The notes below the pieces were generated by a model. The model was not told the origin of the DNA. It ran no database searches and saw only the letters and a list, made by a program, of their open reading frames with translations. DNA of 42,546 nucleotides from Clostridia bacterium (GTDB taxonomy: Bacteria > Bacillota > Clostridia > Christensenellales > Aristaeellaceae): NCBI GenBank assembly GCA_017502305.1, contig JAFVVG010000059.1, forward strand, positions 1 to 42,546, given 5' to 3'. This document shows positions 24,746 to 33,776 of this stretch, piece by piece. Numbering within the stretch: position 1 is the stretch's first letter; each line of letters opens with the position of its first letter. The position numbers and the translations under genes were made by a program.

Positions 24746-24757
24746 GGAGGAACCGCC

Positions 24758-25663
24758 ATGAAGAAGCTGCTTGCGCTTGTGTGTACGCTGCTTCTTTTTG
24801 CTTTTCCGGCCCATGCGGAGACTCTCGCCAGCCAGACCCGCATCCCCCCGGCCTGGGAGGTACCGGATTATGTTGAACAGCTGCTTGAAGTCGCCCGTCA
24901 GGAGCTGGGCTACACCGAGGGCGAGCGGGGCTATTCCAAATACGGCGAGTGGGCGGGCGACCCCTATACCCAATGGTGTGCCGAATACCTGTGCTGGTGC
25001 GTGGATCAGGTGGATCAGCGCCACGGCACGCAGCTTTTGCGCAAGGTGTATCCCATGTACTCCGGCAGCAACACGGGCAAAAACTGGTTCATTCACGAGG
25101 GGCGCTACATCGTCCGCTGGGGCAACCTGGAAAACTGGGGCTATCAGTGGCTGAAGGGCGAAAACAGCTACATCTCCACCGGGGATTACATCCCCCAGCC
25201 CGGTGACTGGGTGTTCTTCACCTGGGACAGCGACCGGGATACCGACCACGTGGCCATGGTTGAATACTGCACCCGTGACCAGGATGGCAACGTAACCATC
25301 CACGTGCTGGAGGGCAACGCCCCCTCCGCCGTACAGCGTGCCGCCTATCCCCTGACTTACACCCGCATCCTGGGCTACGGCACCGTGCACGACGTGGCGG
25401 AGGTCACCATGCGCTACGGCAACCAGGGCGTCAAGGTGCAGCTGCTGCAGGATAAGCTGGTGTACCTGGGATATCTGGCCCCGGATATGGCCGATGGTGT
25501 CTACGGCCCCGGTACGGTGGAGGCCGTGCGGGCCTTCCAGGAGAAAATCGGCCTGCCCACCTATGGCGTGGCCAACATCCGCACCCAGAAGGCCCTCGAC
25601 CTGGCTGTGGATGAAGCCATCGACAACGATCCCCTGACCTGGACGGTCATTGACGAAGAATAA
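24758..25663 (+). CDS. secreted CHAP-domain amidase with peptidoglycan-binding domain
   Basis: A 301-residue exported protein likely to cut peptidoglycan peptides or amide bonds. A signal peptide (1-20) precedes a CHAP-type papain-like domain (about 35-205) with the likely catalytic Cys74 in QWCAEYLCW and His164 in DTDHVAMVEY. A PG_binding_1 domain (about 217-280, VKVQLLQDKLVYLGYL and GVYGPGTVEAVRAFQ) is at the C-terminus. The ribosome site AAGGAGG overlaps the sfsA stop codon. The mix of hydrolase and binding domain suggests cell-wall remodelling, with the vanW-family protein. The exact bond cleaved is not known. Confidence 0.82.
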   Translation: MKKLLALVCTLLLFAFPAHAETLASQTRIPPAWEVPDYVEQLLEVARQELGYTEGERGYSKYGEWAGDPYTQWCAEYLCWCVDQVDQRHGTQLLRKVYPMYSGSNTGKNWFIHEGRYIVRWGNLENWGYQWLKGENSYISTGDYIPQPGDWVFFTWDSDRDTDHVAMVEYCTRDQDGNVTIHVLEGNAPSAVQRAAYPLTYTRILGYGTVHDVAEVTMRYGNQGVKVQLLQDKLVYLGYLAPDMADGVYGPGTVEAVRAFQEKIGLPTYGVANIRTQKALDLAVDEAIDNDPLTWTVIDEE

Positions 25664-25687
25664 TCGCCATCCCGAAGGAGGCATCCT

Positions 25688-27307
25688 ATGGATCCTATTT
25701 ATGTTTTCGGCCACAAGAATCCCGATACGGATTCCGTGGTCTCCGCCATGGCCTATGCCGCGCTGAACAACGCCCTGGGCAACAATGATTATGTAGCCGC
25801 CCGCCTGGGCCACATCAACGATGAAACCGCCTTTATCCTGGAGCGCTTCGGCTTTGAGCCCCCTGTCTATATGACCACCGTGCGCACCCAGGTGCGGGAT
25901 ATCGAGTATGACACACCACCCACCCTTTCCTCCGGTGTGGCGGTGAGCCGCGCCTGGGAGGCGCTCAGGGAAAACGTGAGACTTTCCGCCGTGCCCGTCA
26001 CCGACGAGCAGGGTCGCCTGTTCGGCCTGGTCACCGCCGGCGGCATCGCCGAGAAAGACATGGAATCCATCCAGCACCCCGCCATTGAGAGCGTGCCTGT
26101 GTTCAACCTGCTCTCTGCCCTTGAGGGCCTGATCATCAACGACGACAGCGACGTGTTCAACTGCATCTCCGGCGACGTGGTCATCGCCCTGCCCTGCTGC
26201 AACGGTGAAGTCCGCGGCATCCGCGAGGGCAGCGTGGTGATCTGCGGCCACCAGGAGGATGTGGTGGAGTTGGCCCTGGAAAAGGGCGCTTCCTGCGTGA
26301 TCCTCTGCCAGACGGAGCTGGCGGAGAAATACCGCGGCATCTCCAGCCGCACCTGCATCATCGCCACCCCCTGCGACGCTTACCGCGCCGCCCGCATGAT
26401 CTATCAGGCCATTCCCGTGGGCCGCATCGCCGAGCTGAAAAACATCGTTCATTTCCAGCTGGATGATTACATCGACGACGTTCGTGACGCCGTTTTGCAA
26501 AGCCGCTTCCGCTCCTACCCCGTGCTGGACGAAAAGCAGAAGGTCGTCGGCACCCTGAGCCGCTATCACCTGATCCGCCCCCGCCGCAAGCGTGTGGTGC
26601 TGGTGGATCACAACGAACGTGCCCAGTCCGTCCAGGGCCTGGAGCAGGCGGAGATCCTGGCCATCATCGACCATCACCGCCTGGCGGACGTGCAGACGGG
26701 CAATCCCGTTTTCATGCGCAACGAGCCTGTGGGCTCCACCACCACCATCGTGGCAACCATGTATCAGGAGCGGGGCCTGATGCCCTCTCCCCGGCTGGCC
26801 GGGCTCATGGCCGCCGCCATTCTTTCCGATACGGTCATGTTCAAATCCCCCACCTGCACCAGCCACGACCGCCGCATTGCCGACCGCCTGGCCCGCATCG
26901 CCGGCGTTGACCTGGAACAGCTGGGCAAGGAGATTTTCTCCCAGGGCACCAGCGTCGACAAATCCGTGGAGGAGCTGCTGGCCACGGACTTCAAGGAATT
27001 CCACATCGCCGGTCACGCCCTGGGCATCGGCCAGATCACCTGCCTGGATGTGGAGAGCGTGCTCGCCCGCCTGCCGGAGCTTCTGCCAGCCATGGAGAAA
27101 ATGAAGCGGGATCGCGGCTACGATATGCAGCTGCTCATGCTGACTGACGTGCTCCGTGAAGGCACCGAGCTGATCTTCCTGGGCGACGAGGACGTCATCC
27201 GCATGGCCTTCAACGCGGGAGAAGTCCGTGCCAATCACGTGTTCCTGCCCGGCGTGGTCAGCCGCAAGAAGCAGATCGTCCCCGCCCTGTCCCTTTTGTG
27301 GGGCTAA
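25688..27307 (+). CDS. ppaC: manganese-dependent inorganic pyrophosphatase with CBS and DRTGG domains
   Basis: Family II (DHH) pyrophosphatase that hydrolyses PPi to phosphate. The 539 residues include HKNPDTDS (9-16) and VDHNE (306-310) and IIDHH (326-330) as metal ligands, then a DHHA2 domain from about 400. Inserted between are two CBS domains (about 68-125 and 255-300) flanking a DRTGG domain (about 130-245). In characterised relatives the CBS pair binds AMP, ADP or diadenosine polyphosphates and tunes activity; that is family knowledge. GGAGG precedes the ATG. Its place in an operon of wall proteins may reflect PPi release in envelope synthesis, which is inference. Confidence 0.93.
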   Translation: MDPIYVFGHKNPDTDSVVSAMAYAALNNALGNNDYVAARLGHINDETAFILERFGFEPPVYMTTVRTQVRDIEYDTPPTLSSGVAVSRAWEALRENVRLSAVPVTDEQGRLFGLVTAGGIAEKDMESIQHPAIESVPVFNLLSALEGLIINDDSDVFNCISGDVVIALPCCNGEVRGIREGSVVICGHQEDVVELALEKGASCVILCQTELAEKYRGISSRTCIIATPCDAYRAARMIYQAIPVGRIAELKNIVHFQLDDYIDDVRDAVLQSRFRSYPVLDEKQKVVGTLSRYHLIRPRRKRVVLVDHNERAQSVQGLEQAEILAIIDHHRLADVQTGNPVFMRNEPVGSTTTIVATMYQERGLMPSPRLAGLMAAAILSDTVMFKSPTCTSHDRRIADRLARIAGVDLEQLGKEIFSQGTSVDKSVEELLATDFKEFHIAGHALGIGQITCLDVESVLARLPELLPAMEKMKRDRGYDMQLLMLTDVLREGTELIFLGDEDVIRMAFNAGEVRANHVFLPGVVSRKKQIVPALSLLWG

Positions 27308-27331
27308 TCCACCGAAAGCGAGGTGCGTTTC

Positions 27332-28711
27332 ATGCGCATTCTTTTTCGCCGGGCGCTGTGCGTCCTTCTCTGCCTGTGCCTGATGCTGCCCGGCTTTGCC
27401 CTGGCCGACGGCGACGCTTCCGGCGTCCGGTTTGATCTTCGGTTCCAGATGGATCCTCAGGCCTTTCCCCCGGCTCAGCGCAGAACGCTCTCCGGCATTG
27501 CCGACCTGATCAATATCATGTCCCTGCAGGGTACGCTGGAAATGGCCTACAACGGCTGTTTTGACCTGAACGCTGCCCTGCGGCTGAAGGACGAGCCCGA
27601 CACGCACACCACGCTGCGGCTTTACGGCAATGAATCCCACTGGAATGTGGAATCGAACCTGCTGGGTTCAGAAAAGCTGATGATCAACATGATCGCCACC
27701 CTGGAGTTTGCCCTGAAGGCTTACTACCACCTGGACATCCCCGTGCAGCGGCTGGCCATGTTCATCTCGCCTTACGTTCACACCAGTGCCTTCGAAGCCC
27801 TCATCAGCACCTGGCGGGGCGTCATGGAGGCACAGTCCGGCCCCCGCGTGATCGCCAGGGCGGATCTCCTCTCCCTGGCAGAGCAGCTTTCTGCCGTAGC
27901 AGCGGATGACCGCGCCTTCCGTGTATGGACGCAGGCTCTGGCCCTGGAGGCCGGCTATGACGAAGCCATCATGGAGGTCATGACCACCCTGCCGGAATGG
28001 GCGGAAACCTTCCTGGCCGAGGAGGGGCTGGAGATTGCCATCTCCGGCGAAACCGAAACCTGGCGCACCGGCGATCTCACCCTGTTCACCCGTACCGTGG
28101 AGGACAGCGTCACCGCCTGGAGCGTCACGCCCCCCGCCACCCTGAACGGATATCAGCTGAACCTGTTCTACAAAGGGCAGCCCAACGGCCGCCATGTGCT
28201 CCACATCCATATCACCGATGCGTATGAGGATACCGTGGTGAACTGCGACCTGGAGGCTGTGAATATCCCCGATCTCACCTGCGAGTTGCCCATTTCCGCC
28301 CCCTTCTCCCTCTCCGCCGACCTGAACGGCATCTTCCTGGAAGCGCCCGTCAGCCTGCGCTTCGCCGGTGAGGGCGCAGAGGGACAATTCACCCTGAGCA
28401 TGCTGCATCCCCAAACCAGTCAGCCACAGCTCACACTCACCGGCACGCTTGTGCCCTACACCCCCGAATCCGTTCCCGCCTATACCACCGAGGAGCTGCT
28501 CACCGGCGTCAATCTGCTCTCCATCAACGATGAAAGCCTCACCCGGCTGGTCAGCGGCGTGGCGTCTCCCATGCTGCGGGGTATCTTCCCGCTGATGGTG
28601 CATATGCCTGCCTCCAGCGTGCAGAGCATTCTAGATCTTCTGACCGAAAGCGGCGTCATTGATTTCGTTTTCAACGGCGGCTCCTCCGTGGAAGAAGAAT
28701 ACTACGACTGA
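27332..28711 (+). CDS. secreted protein of unknown function
   Basis: I do not recognise this 459-residue protein. It has a strong signal peptide (about residues 1-26, LCVLLCLCLMLPGFALA). The mature part begins with GVRFDLRFQMD and consists of alternating predicted strands and short helices. Segments such as LNGYQLNLFYKGQPNGRHVL and APVSLRFAGEGAEGQFTLSM look like antiparallel beta sheet of a lipoprotein- or LolA-like type, but without a motif I can name. The C-terminus is acidic (SSVEEEYYD) and has no anchor. The ATG is chosen 8 nt after GAGG over an upstream GTG. It is the last gene of the vanW operon and ends before the terminator at 28761. Confidence 0.6.
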   Translation: MRILFRRALCVLLCLCLMLPGFALADGDASGVRFDLRFQMDPQAFPPAQRRTLSGIADLINIMSLQGTLEMAYNGCFDLNAALRLKDEPDTHTTLRLYGNESHWNVESNLLGSEKLMINMIATLEFALKAYYHLDIPVQRLAMFISPYVHTSAFEALISTWRGVMEAQSGPRVIARADLLSLAEQLSAVAADDRAFRVWTQALALEAGYDEAIMEVMTTLPEWAETFLAEEGLEIAISGETETWRTGDLTLFTRTVEDSVTAWSVTPPATLNGYQLNLFYKGQPNGRHVLHIHITDAYEDTVVNCDLEAVNIPDLTCELPISAPFSLSADLNGIFLEAPVSLRFAGEGAEGQFTLSMLHPQTSQPQLTLTGTLVPYTPESVPAYTTEELLTGVNLLSINDESLTRLVSGVASPMLRGIFPLMVHMPASSVQSILDLLTESGVIDFVFNGGSSVEEEYYD

Positions 28712-28760
28712 TTCCTTTTGCTCCCCTCACCAGGCCTGATCAGCTATTCTGACATTTCGC

Positions 28761-28785
28761 AGCCCTCCTCGCCGGGGGCTTTTTT
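28761..28785 (+). terminator. intrinsic terminator of the vanW operon
   Basis: AGCCCTC pairs with GGGGGCT across a six-base loop, followed by a run of six T. It ends the transcript before the ABC exporter promoter. Confidence 0.8.
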
Positions 28786-28812
28786 GTTCACAAAATATTC
28801 AAGTTCCCGCCG

Positions 28813-28841
28813 TTGACACCCATTTTCCAATTGGCTATACT
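28813..28841 (+). promoter_or_regulatory. sigma-A promoter of the ABC exporter genes
   Basis: TTGACA, 17 nt, TATACT, about 50 bp before the first start codon. Confidence 0.8.
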
Positions 28842-28892
28842 TAATTGATAGCTGTTTTTTCCATCCACACAGAGAAAGGATGATCCCACCCT

Positions 28893-30662
28893 ATGCTGAA
28901 AACCCTGATGAGGCAGATCAAGCAATACAAGACTGTCTCCATCCTCACGCCCACCTTCGCCGCGCTGGAGGTGTTCATGGAGGTGCTGATCCCCTTCACC
29001 ACCGCCGCCCTGATCGACAAGGGTATCCAGGCCGGCAACATGGCCGAGATCCTCAAGTATGGCCTGTACATGATCCTGCTGGCCTTCCTGAGCCTTTTCT
29101 TCGGCGTTGCCGCCGCCAGAACGGCCTCCAGAGCCTCCGCCGGCTTCGCCTATAACCTGCGCGAAGCCCTCTATGAAGCGGTGCAGACCTTCTCCTTCTC
29201 CAACATCGACAAATTCTCCACCGCCGGCCTGATCACCCGCATGACCACGGACGTGAGCAACATTCAAAATGCCTTCCAGATGATCCTGCGCATCGCCGTC
29301 CGTGCGCCCCTGACCATGATTTGCTCCATGGTGATGTGCTTTGTGATCAACCAAAGGCTGAGCCTGATCTTTCTTGTGGCGTTGATCATCCTGGCCATCG
29401 CGCTGTTTTCCATCATCCGGGTGGTGTCCAAGGTTTTCCGTGAGGTCTTCAAGAAATATGACGCCCTGAACGCCTCTGTGCAGGAGAATGTTTCCGCCAT
29501 CCGTGTGGTAAAAGCCTTCGTCCGTGAGGAGCACGAAACCGGCAAGTTCACCAAGGCTGCCGAGGCCGTGTATAAACTCTTTGTGAAAGCGGAGAGCATC
29601 ATTGCCCTCAACGGCCCCGTGATGACGCTGATCGTTTATGGCTGCATCATCACCCTGAGCTGGTTCGGCGCCCAGTTTATCGTGGCCGGCAGCCTGACCA
29701 CCGGCGAATTGACCTCCCTGTTCAGCTATGTGATGAGCACCCTTATGTCCCTGATGATGCTCTCCATGATCTTCGTGATGCTCACCATGTCCACCGCCTC
29801 CGGCCAGCGCATCTGCGAGGTGCTCCATGAGCAGCCCGATATCGTCAACCCCGAAAACCCTGTGACAGAAGTAAAGGACGGCTCCATTGACTTCAACCAT
29901 GCCTTCTTCTCCTATCACAAGGGCAGCGGCGAGGACGCCCTGAAGGATATTGACCTGCACATCAAATCCGGCGAGACCATCGGCATCATCGGCGGCACCG
30001 GCTGCGGCAAATCCTCCCTGGTGAACCTGATCAGCCGCCTGTATGATGTGAAGAGCGGCTCGGTGCATGTGGGCGGCCGTGACGTTCGGGAGTATGACCT
30101 GGATACCCTGCGCAGCCAGGTAGCCGTGGTGTTGCAGAAGAACGTGCTCTTCTCCGGCACCATCATGGATAACCTGCGCTGGGGCAAGGAGGACGCCACC
30201 GAGGAGGAATGCCGCGAGGTCTGCCGCCAGGCCTGCGCGGATGAGTTCATCGAGCGCATGCCCGATAAGTACAACACCTGGATCGAGCAGGGCGGCGCCA
30301 ATGTTTCCGGCGGCCAGAAGCAGCGTTTGTGCATCGCCCGTGCCCTGCTGAAGAAGCCCCGCGTGCTGATCCTGGACGATTCCACCTCCGCCGTGGATAC
30401 CGCCACCGACGCGAAGATCCGCAAGGCCTTCGCCCAGAAGATCCCCGGCACCACCAAGATCATCATCGCCCAGCGCGTTGCCTCGGTGGAAAACGCCGAC
30501 CGCATCATCGTGATGGAAAACGGCATGATCGACGCCTTTGACACCCACGAAAAGCTGCTTGAAACCAACGATATCTATCGTGAAATCTACGAAACCCAGA
30601 CCCAGGGCTCCGGCGACTTTGACGAGCCCGCCCCCGACGCGGAAGGAGGCGATGTGAAATGA
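28893..30662 (+). CDS. ABC exporter half-transporter with degenerate ATP site
   Basis: A 589-residue membrane protein with six predicted transmembrane helices (residues about 15-310) fused to an ATPase domain. Walker A GGTGCGKS is at 367-374 and the signature VSGGQ at 471-475. Walker B is LILDDS, with Asp496 where active ATPases have Glu, and the switch His is Gln527 (IIAQRV). These changes mark the degenerate half of heterodimeric exporters such as TM287/288 and LmrCD. The start overlaps nothing; the stop overlaps the next gene by ATGA, so the two halves are translationally coupled. Substrates of such pairs are often drugs or lipids; this one is unknown. Confidence 0.93.
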   Translation: MLKTLMRQIKQYKTVSILTPTFAALEVFMEVLIPFTTAALIDKGIQAGNMAEILKYGLYMILLAFLSLFFGVAAARTASRASAGFAYNLREALYEAVQTFSFSNIDKFSTAGLITRMTTDVSNIQNAFQMILRIAVRAPLTMICSMVMCFVINQRLSLIFLVALIILAIALFSIIRVVSKVFREVFKKYDALNASVQENVSAIRVVKAFVREEHETGKFTKAAEAVYKLFVKAESIIALNGPVMTLIVYGCIITLSWFGAQFIVAGSLTTGELTSLFSYVMSTLMSLMMLSMIFVMLTMSTASGQRICEVLHEQPDIVNPENPVTEVKDGSIDFNHAFFSYHKGSGEDALKDIDLHIKSGETIGIIGGTGCGKSSLVNLISRLYDVKSGSVHVGGRDVREYDLDTLRSQVAVVLQKNVLFSGTIMDNLRWGKEDATEEECREVCRQACADEFIERMPDKYNTWIEQGGANVSGGQKQRLCIARALLKKPRVLILDDSTSAVDTATDAKIRKAFAQKIPGTTKIIIAQRVASVENADRIIVMENGMIDAFDTHEKLLETNDIYREIYETQTQGSGDFDEPAPDAEGGDVK

Positions 30663-32578
30663 TGCGTGGTCCCGGTCCCCGCGGTCGCGGCCCCATGCCC
30701 AAGGCTTCTTTCAAGGGCCAGGGCAAAACCCTCAAGCGTCTGCTGAGAATCGTCATGGCCAGGTATAAGTGGCACCTTCTGGCTGTCACGGCGCTGATCA
30801 TTATCTCCGTGCTTTCCTCCCTGCAGGGCACGCTGTTCACCCGCACCCTCATCGACGATTACATCCTGCCCATGCTGGCCGACAAGCAGGCCGGCATCGA
30901 GCCCGATTTCGCTCCCCTGGCCGCCGCCATCGGCCGCCTGGCCATCTTCCTGACCATCGCCCTTTGCAGCTCCTATGGCTACAACCGCATCATGGTCAAC
31001 GTCAGCCAGGGCAGCATGCTGAACATCCGCACCCAGCTTTTCACCAACATGGAAAAGCTGCCCATCAAGTATTTTGATACCCACGCCCACGGCGACATCA
31101 TGTCCGTCTACACCAAAGACGTGGACACCCTGCGCCAGCTCATCGGCGGCACCTTGCCCCAGGTGATCAACTCCGCCATCACCATCGTTTCGGTGTTTGT
31201 GAGCATGGTTACCACCTCCATTCCCCTGACGCTGCTTTCCCTTGTCATGATCGCCGTGATGATGGTCACCGCCGGCAAGTTCTCCGGCAAGGCGGGCAGC
31301 TACTTCATGGCCCAGCAGAAGAACCTGGGCGCCGTGAACGGCTACATCGAGGAAATGATGGAAGGCCAGAAGGTGGTCAAGGTCTTCTGCCACGAGGATG
31401 AAGCCATCGAAAAGTTCCGCGACCTCAACGAGGAGCTCCGCTCCTCTGTGGAGAACGCCAACAGCTATGCCAACTGCCTGGGCCCCATCAACAACAACCT
31501 GGGCCATATCAGCTATGTGCTCATCGCCGTGTGCGGCGCCGCCATGGCCATCTCCGGCTTTGCCAACCTGACGCTGGGCGGATTGGTGGTTTATCTGACC
31601 CTGAACAAAAACTTCACCCAGCCCGTAACCCAGATCGCCCAGCTGCTGAACTCCATCGTCATGGCCCTGGCCGGCGCCGGCCGCGTCTTTAACATGATGG
31701 ATGAAAAGCCCGAGGAAGACGAGGGCTATGTGGAGCTGGTCAACGCCGTTGAAAACGAAGACGGCACCCTCACCGAAACCGCAGAGCGTACCCACCTGTG
31801 GGCCTGGAAGCATCCCCACCAGGATGGCACCGTGACCTACAAAAAGCTGGAGGGCGGCGTGACCTTCGATGATGTGGACTTCGGCTACACCGAGGAAAAA
31901 ACCGTGCTCCACAACATCACCATGTATGCCATGCCCGGCCAGAAGATCGCCTTCGTTGGCGGCACCGGCGCCGGCAAAACCACCATCACCAACCTGATCA
32001 ACCGCTTCTACGATATCCAGGACGGCAAGATCCGCTACGACGATATCAACATCAACAAGATCAAGAAGGACGACCTGCGCCGCTCCCTGGGCATGGTGCT
32101 GCAGGACACCCACCTGTTCACCGGCACCGTGCTGGACAACATCCGCTACGGCCGCCTGGACGCCACCGACGAGGAGTGCATCGCCGCCGCCAGGCTGGCC
32201 AATGCCGATGCTTTCATCCGCCGCCTGGAGGATGGCTACAACACCATGCTCACCGGCGATGGCGCCAACCTTTCCCAGGGCCAGAGGCAGCTGCTGGCCA
32301 TTGCCCGCGCCGCCGTGGCCGACCCGCCCGCCCTGATCCTGGACGAGGCTACCTCCTCCATCGATACCCGCACCGAAACCCAGGTGCAGCAGGGCATGGA
32401 CGCCCTTATGAAGGGGCGCACCACCTTCGTCATCGCCCACCGTCTTTCCACCGTGCGCAATTCCGATTGCATCATGGTGCTGGAGCAGGGCCGCATTATC
32501 GAGCGCGGCACCCACGACGACCTGATCGACCTTCAGGGCAAATATTATCAGCTCTACACCGGCAACGCCATTTCCTGA
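30659..32578 (+). CDS. ABC exporter half-transporter with active ATP site
   Basis: A 639-residue partner of the preceding gene. A basic, Gly/Pro-rich N-terminus (residues 1-25) precedes six transmembrane helices (about 35-345). Walker A GGTGAGKT is at 434-441, the signature LSQGQ at 538-542, Walker B ends LILDE with Glu563, and His594 (VIAHRL) completes the site. The canonical Glu and His complement the degenerate first subunit. An extension of about 40 residues (355-395) links membrane and ATPase parts, often seen in this subfamily. AAGGAGG lies within the end of the first gene. A bidirectional terminator follows. Confidence 0.93.
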   Translation: MMRGPGPRGRGPMPKASFKGQGKTLKRLLRIVMARYKWHLLAVTALIIISVLSSLQGTLFTRTLIDDYILPMLADKQAGIEPDFAPLAAAIGRLAIFLTIALCSSYGYNRIMVNVSQGSMLNIRTQLFTNMEKLPIKYFDTHAHGDIMSVYTKDVDTLRQLIGGTLPQVINSAITIVSVFVSMVTTSIPLTLLSLVMIAVMMVTAGKFSGKAGSYFMAQQKNLGAVNGYIEEMMEGQKVVKVFCHEDEAIEKFRDLNEELRSSVENANSYANCLGPINNNLGHISYVLIAVCGAAMAISGFANLTLGGLVVYLTLNKNFTQPVTQIAQLLNSIVMALAGAGRVFNMMDEKPEEDEGYVELVNAVENEDGTLTETAERTHLWAWKHPHQDGTVTYKKLEGGVTFDDVDFGYTEEKTVLHNITMYAMPGQKIAFVGGTGAGKTTITNLINRFYDIQDGKIRYDDININKIKKDDLRRSLGMVLQDTHLFTGTVLDNIRYGRLDATDEECIAAARLANADAFIRRLEDGYNTMLTGDGANLSQGQRQLLAIARAAVADPPALILDEATSSIDTRTETQVQQGMDALMKGRTTFVIAHRLSTVRNSDCIMVLEQGRIIERGTHDDLIDLQGKYYQLYTGNAIS

Positions 32579-32607
32579 TAAGCGCAAACAGCGCAACATG
32601 TATATGA

Positions 32608-32648
32608 AAAGGGAGCCGCATTTGAATTTGCGACTCCCTTTCTTTTTT
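32608..32648. terminator. bidirectional terminator between the exporter and MBL genes
   Basis: AAAGGGAG and CGCA pair with TGCG and CTCCCTTT around one mismatch, followed by CTTTTTT on the plus strand and TTTTC on the minus strand. It serves both converging transcripts. Confidence 0.85.
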
Positions 32649-33294
32649 ACTTCAAGCTGATTGGCTCCAGCACCGCCACCGCGGGCTGACAATCCAGGTC
32701 CCCCTCGCATACCCGCAGCAGGTTCAAGCGCTCGGCGCCTTCATACAGGCCAAGGAACTCCTCCACCGGGGCAATGGGCCAGTCCGCGTTGGCCCGGGTT
32801 CGGTAATGCATGGGCAGAATCACCCTGGCCTGCAGCAGCCGGGCTGTTTCCCGGGCCGTTGCCGCGTCGATGGTGTAGAAGCCTCCCACCGGCAGCATCA
32901 GCACGTCCACCGGGGCCAGAGCCGCGGCCTGCTCTTTGGTGGGCAGGTGTCCCAGGTCGCCCAGGTGAGCCACCCGAAGCCCCTCCGCCTCCACCAGGAA
33001 CATCAGGTTTCCGCCGCGCTTGCTGCCCTCCGCCTCGTCATGGAAGCAGGGCACAGCCGTCACCTTCACGTCAGGCGCCAGGGTATGCTCACCTGCGGCG
33101 TCAATCGCCCGTTCCACGCCCTGCACATTCTCCACGGCGCAATGGTCGTGGTGTCCGTGGGATACCAGCACCGCTTCCGCCTTCACCTCCGGCACGGGAT
33201 ACCCGCAGGAGGCATCGTAGGGGTCGTTCACAAGGCGCATGCCATTTTCCAATTCCAGCAGAAACTCGGCGTGGCCGATGCAGGTGATAATCAT
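32647..33294 (-). CDS. MBL-fold metal-dependent hydrolase (UlaG-like)
   Basis: A 215-residue metallo-beta-lactamase-fold enzyme. The metal motif HxHxDH is present as SHGHHDH near residues 45-51. Later ligands are in CFHDEAEG, HLGDLGH and LPMHYRTR. It matches the small UlaG-like or YcfH-type hydrolases often annotated as putative L-ascorbate-6-phosphate lactonase; the true substrate is not evident. The ATG after AAGGAGG is used because longer in-frame starts run into the upstream gene. The start overlaps that gene by ATGA. It ends at the shared terminator. Confidence 0.85.
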   Translation of the reverse strand: MIITCIGHAEFLLELENGMRLVNDPYDASCGYPVPEVKAEAVLVSHGHHDHCAVENVQGVERAIDAAGEHTLAPDVKVTAVPCFHDEAEGSKRGGNLMFLVEAEGLRVAHLGDLGHLPTKEQAAALAPVDVLMLPVGGFYTIDAATARETARLLQARVILPMHYRTRANADWPIAPVEEFLGLYEGAERLNLLRVCEGDLDCQPAVAVLEPISLK

Positions 33295-33776
33295 GCTTCT
33301 TCCTCCTTCATGGCTGCCGCCAGATACGGCGCCAGGCCGCCAGGCAGCGGTTGTTGGTTCCGCAGCTTCTCCGCAAACAGGGCGTGCCACTGGGCGCACA
33401 GGCGCTCCACCTTGTCGTTTCCCTGCTCTTCGGCCTTGACCAGCGAACGGATCATATCCTCCGGCGCATCATCGCCGGGATGCTGCTTCAATAGCCACAT
33501 GCAGCAGCCCCACTCTCCGGGATATTCATCGGGCCAGCGCCATGCCGGCGCGGGCACAGCATGGTCCAGCAGCAGCCAGCCGCCCTTCTCCCGCACCCGC
33601 CAGCCGTCTGTCTCCATGGCGGCAACAAACGCGGCTACAGCCTCCTTACCCGCCACGCAGGGCAGATCGGTGGCCAACAGAGCGCCGGGATCATCACTGC
33701 GGCGCAAGGCAGGCTTGCGGCTTACCGGCACGTTTTCCATGCAGGCCTGCACAGCTTTGCGCAGGGCCCTCAGCAT
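33291..33776 (-). CDS. protein of unknown function between DUF1934 and MBL genes
   Basis: A 161-residue protein I do not recognise. The first 40 residues are basic (MLRALRKAVQ, VSRKPALRRS). The centre is Trp-rich (DGWRVREKGGWLLLDH, WRWPDEYPGEWGCCMWLL). The rest is charged and helical, ending AAAMKEEEA. No signal peptide or membrane helix is seen, so it is likely cytosolic. The start codon overlaps the DUF1934 stop (ATGCTGA) and its stop overlaps the MBL start (ATGA), so it is a real, translationally coupled gene. Confidence 0.7.
   Translation of the reverse strand: MLRALRKAVQACMENVPVSRKPALRRSDDPGALLATDLPCVAGKEAVAAFVAAMETDGWRVREKGGWLLLDHAVPAPAWRWPDEYPGEWGCCMWLLKQHPGDDAPEDMIRSLVKAEEQGNDKVERLCAQWHALFAEKLRNQQPLPGGLAPYLAAAMKEEEA

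Noticed and set aside
24044..27640. Open frame of about 1198 codons on the minus strand
   Set aside because: It is antisense to sfsA, the CHAP gene and the pyrophosphatase, all with clear motifs. Low-stop antisense frames are expected with GC-rich third positions, and the translation has no recognisable domain.
30587..32710. Open frame of about 707 codons on the minus strand
   Set aside because: Antisense shadow of the second ABC exporter subunit, crossing the bidirectional terminator.
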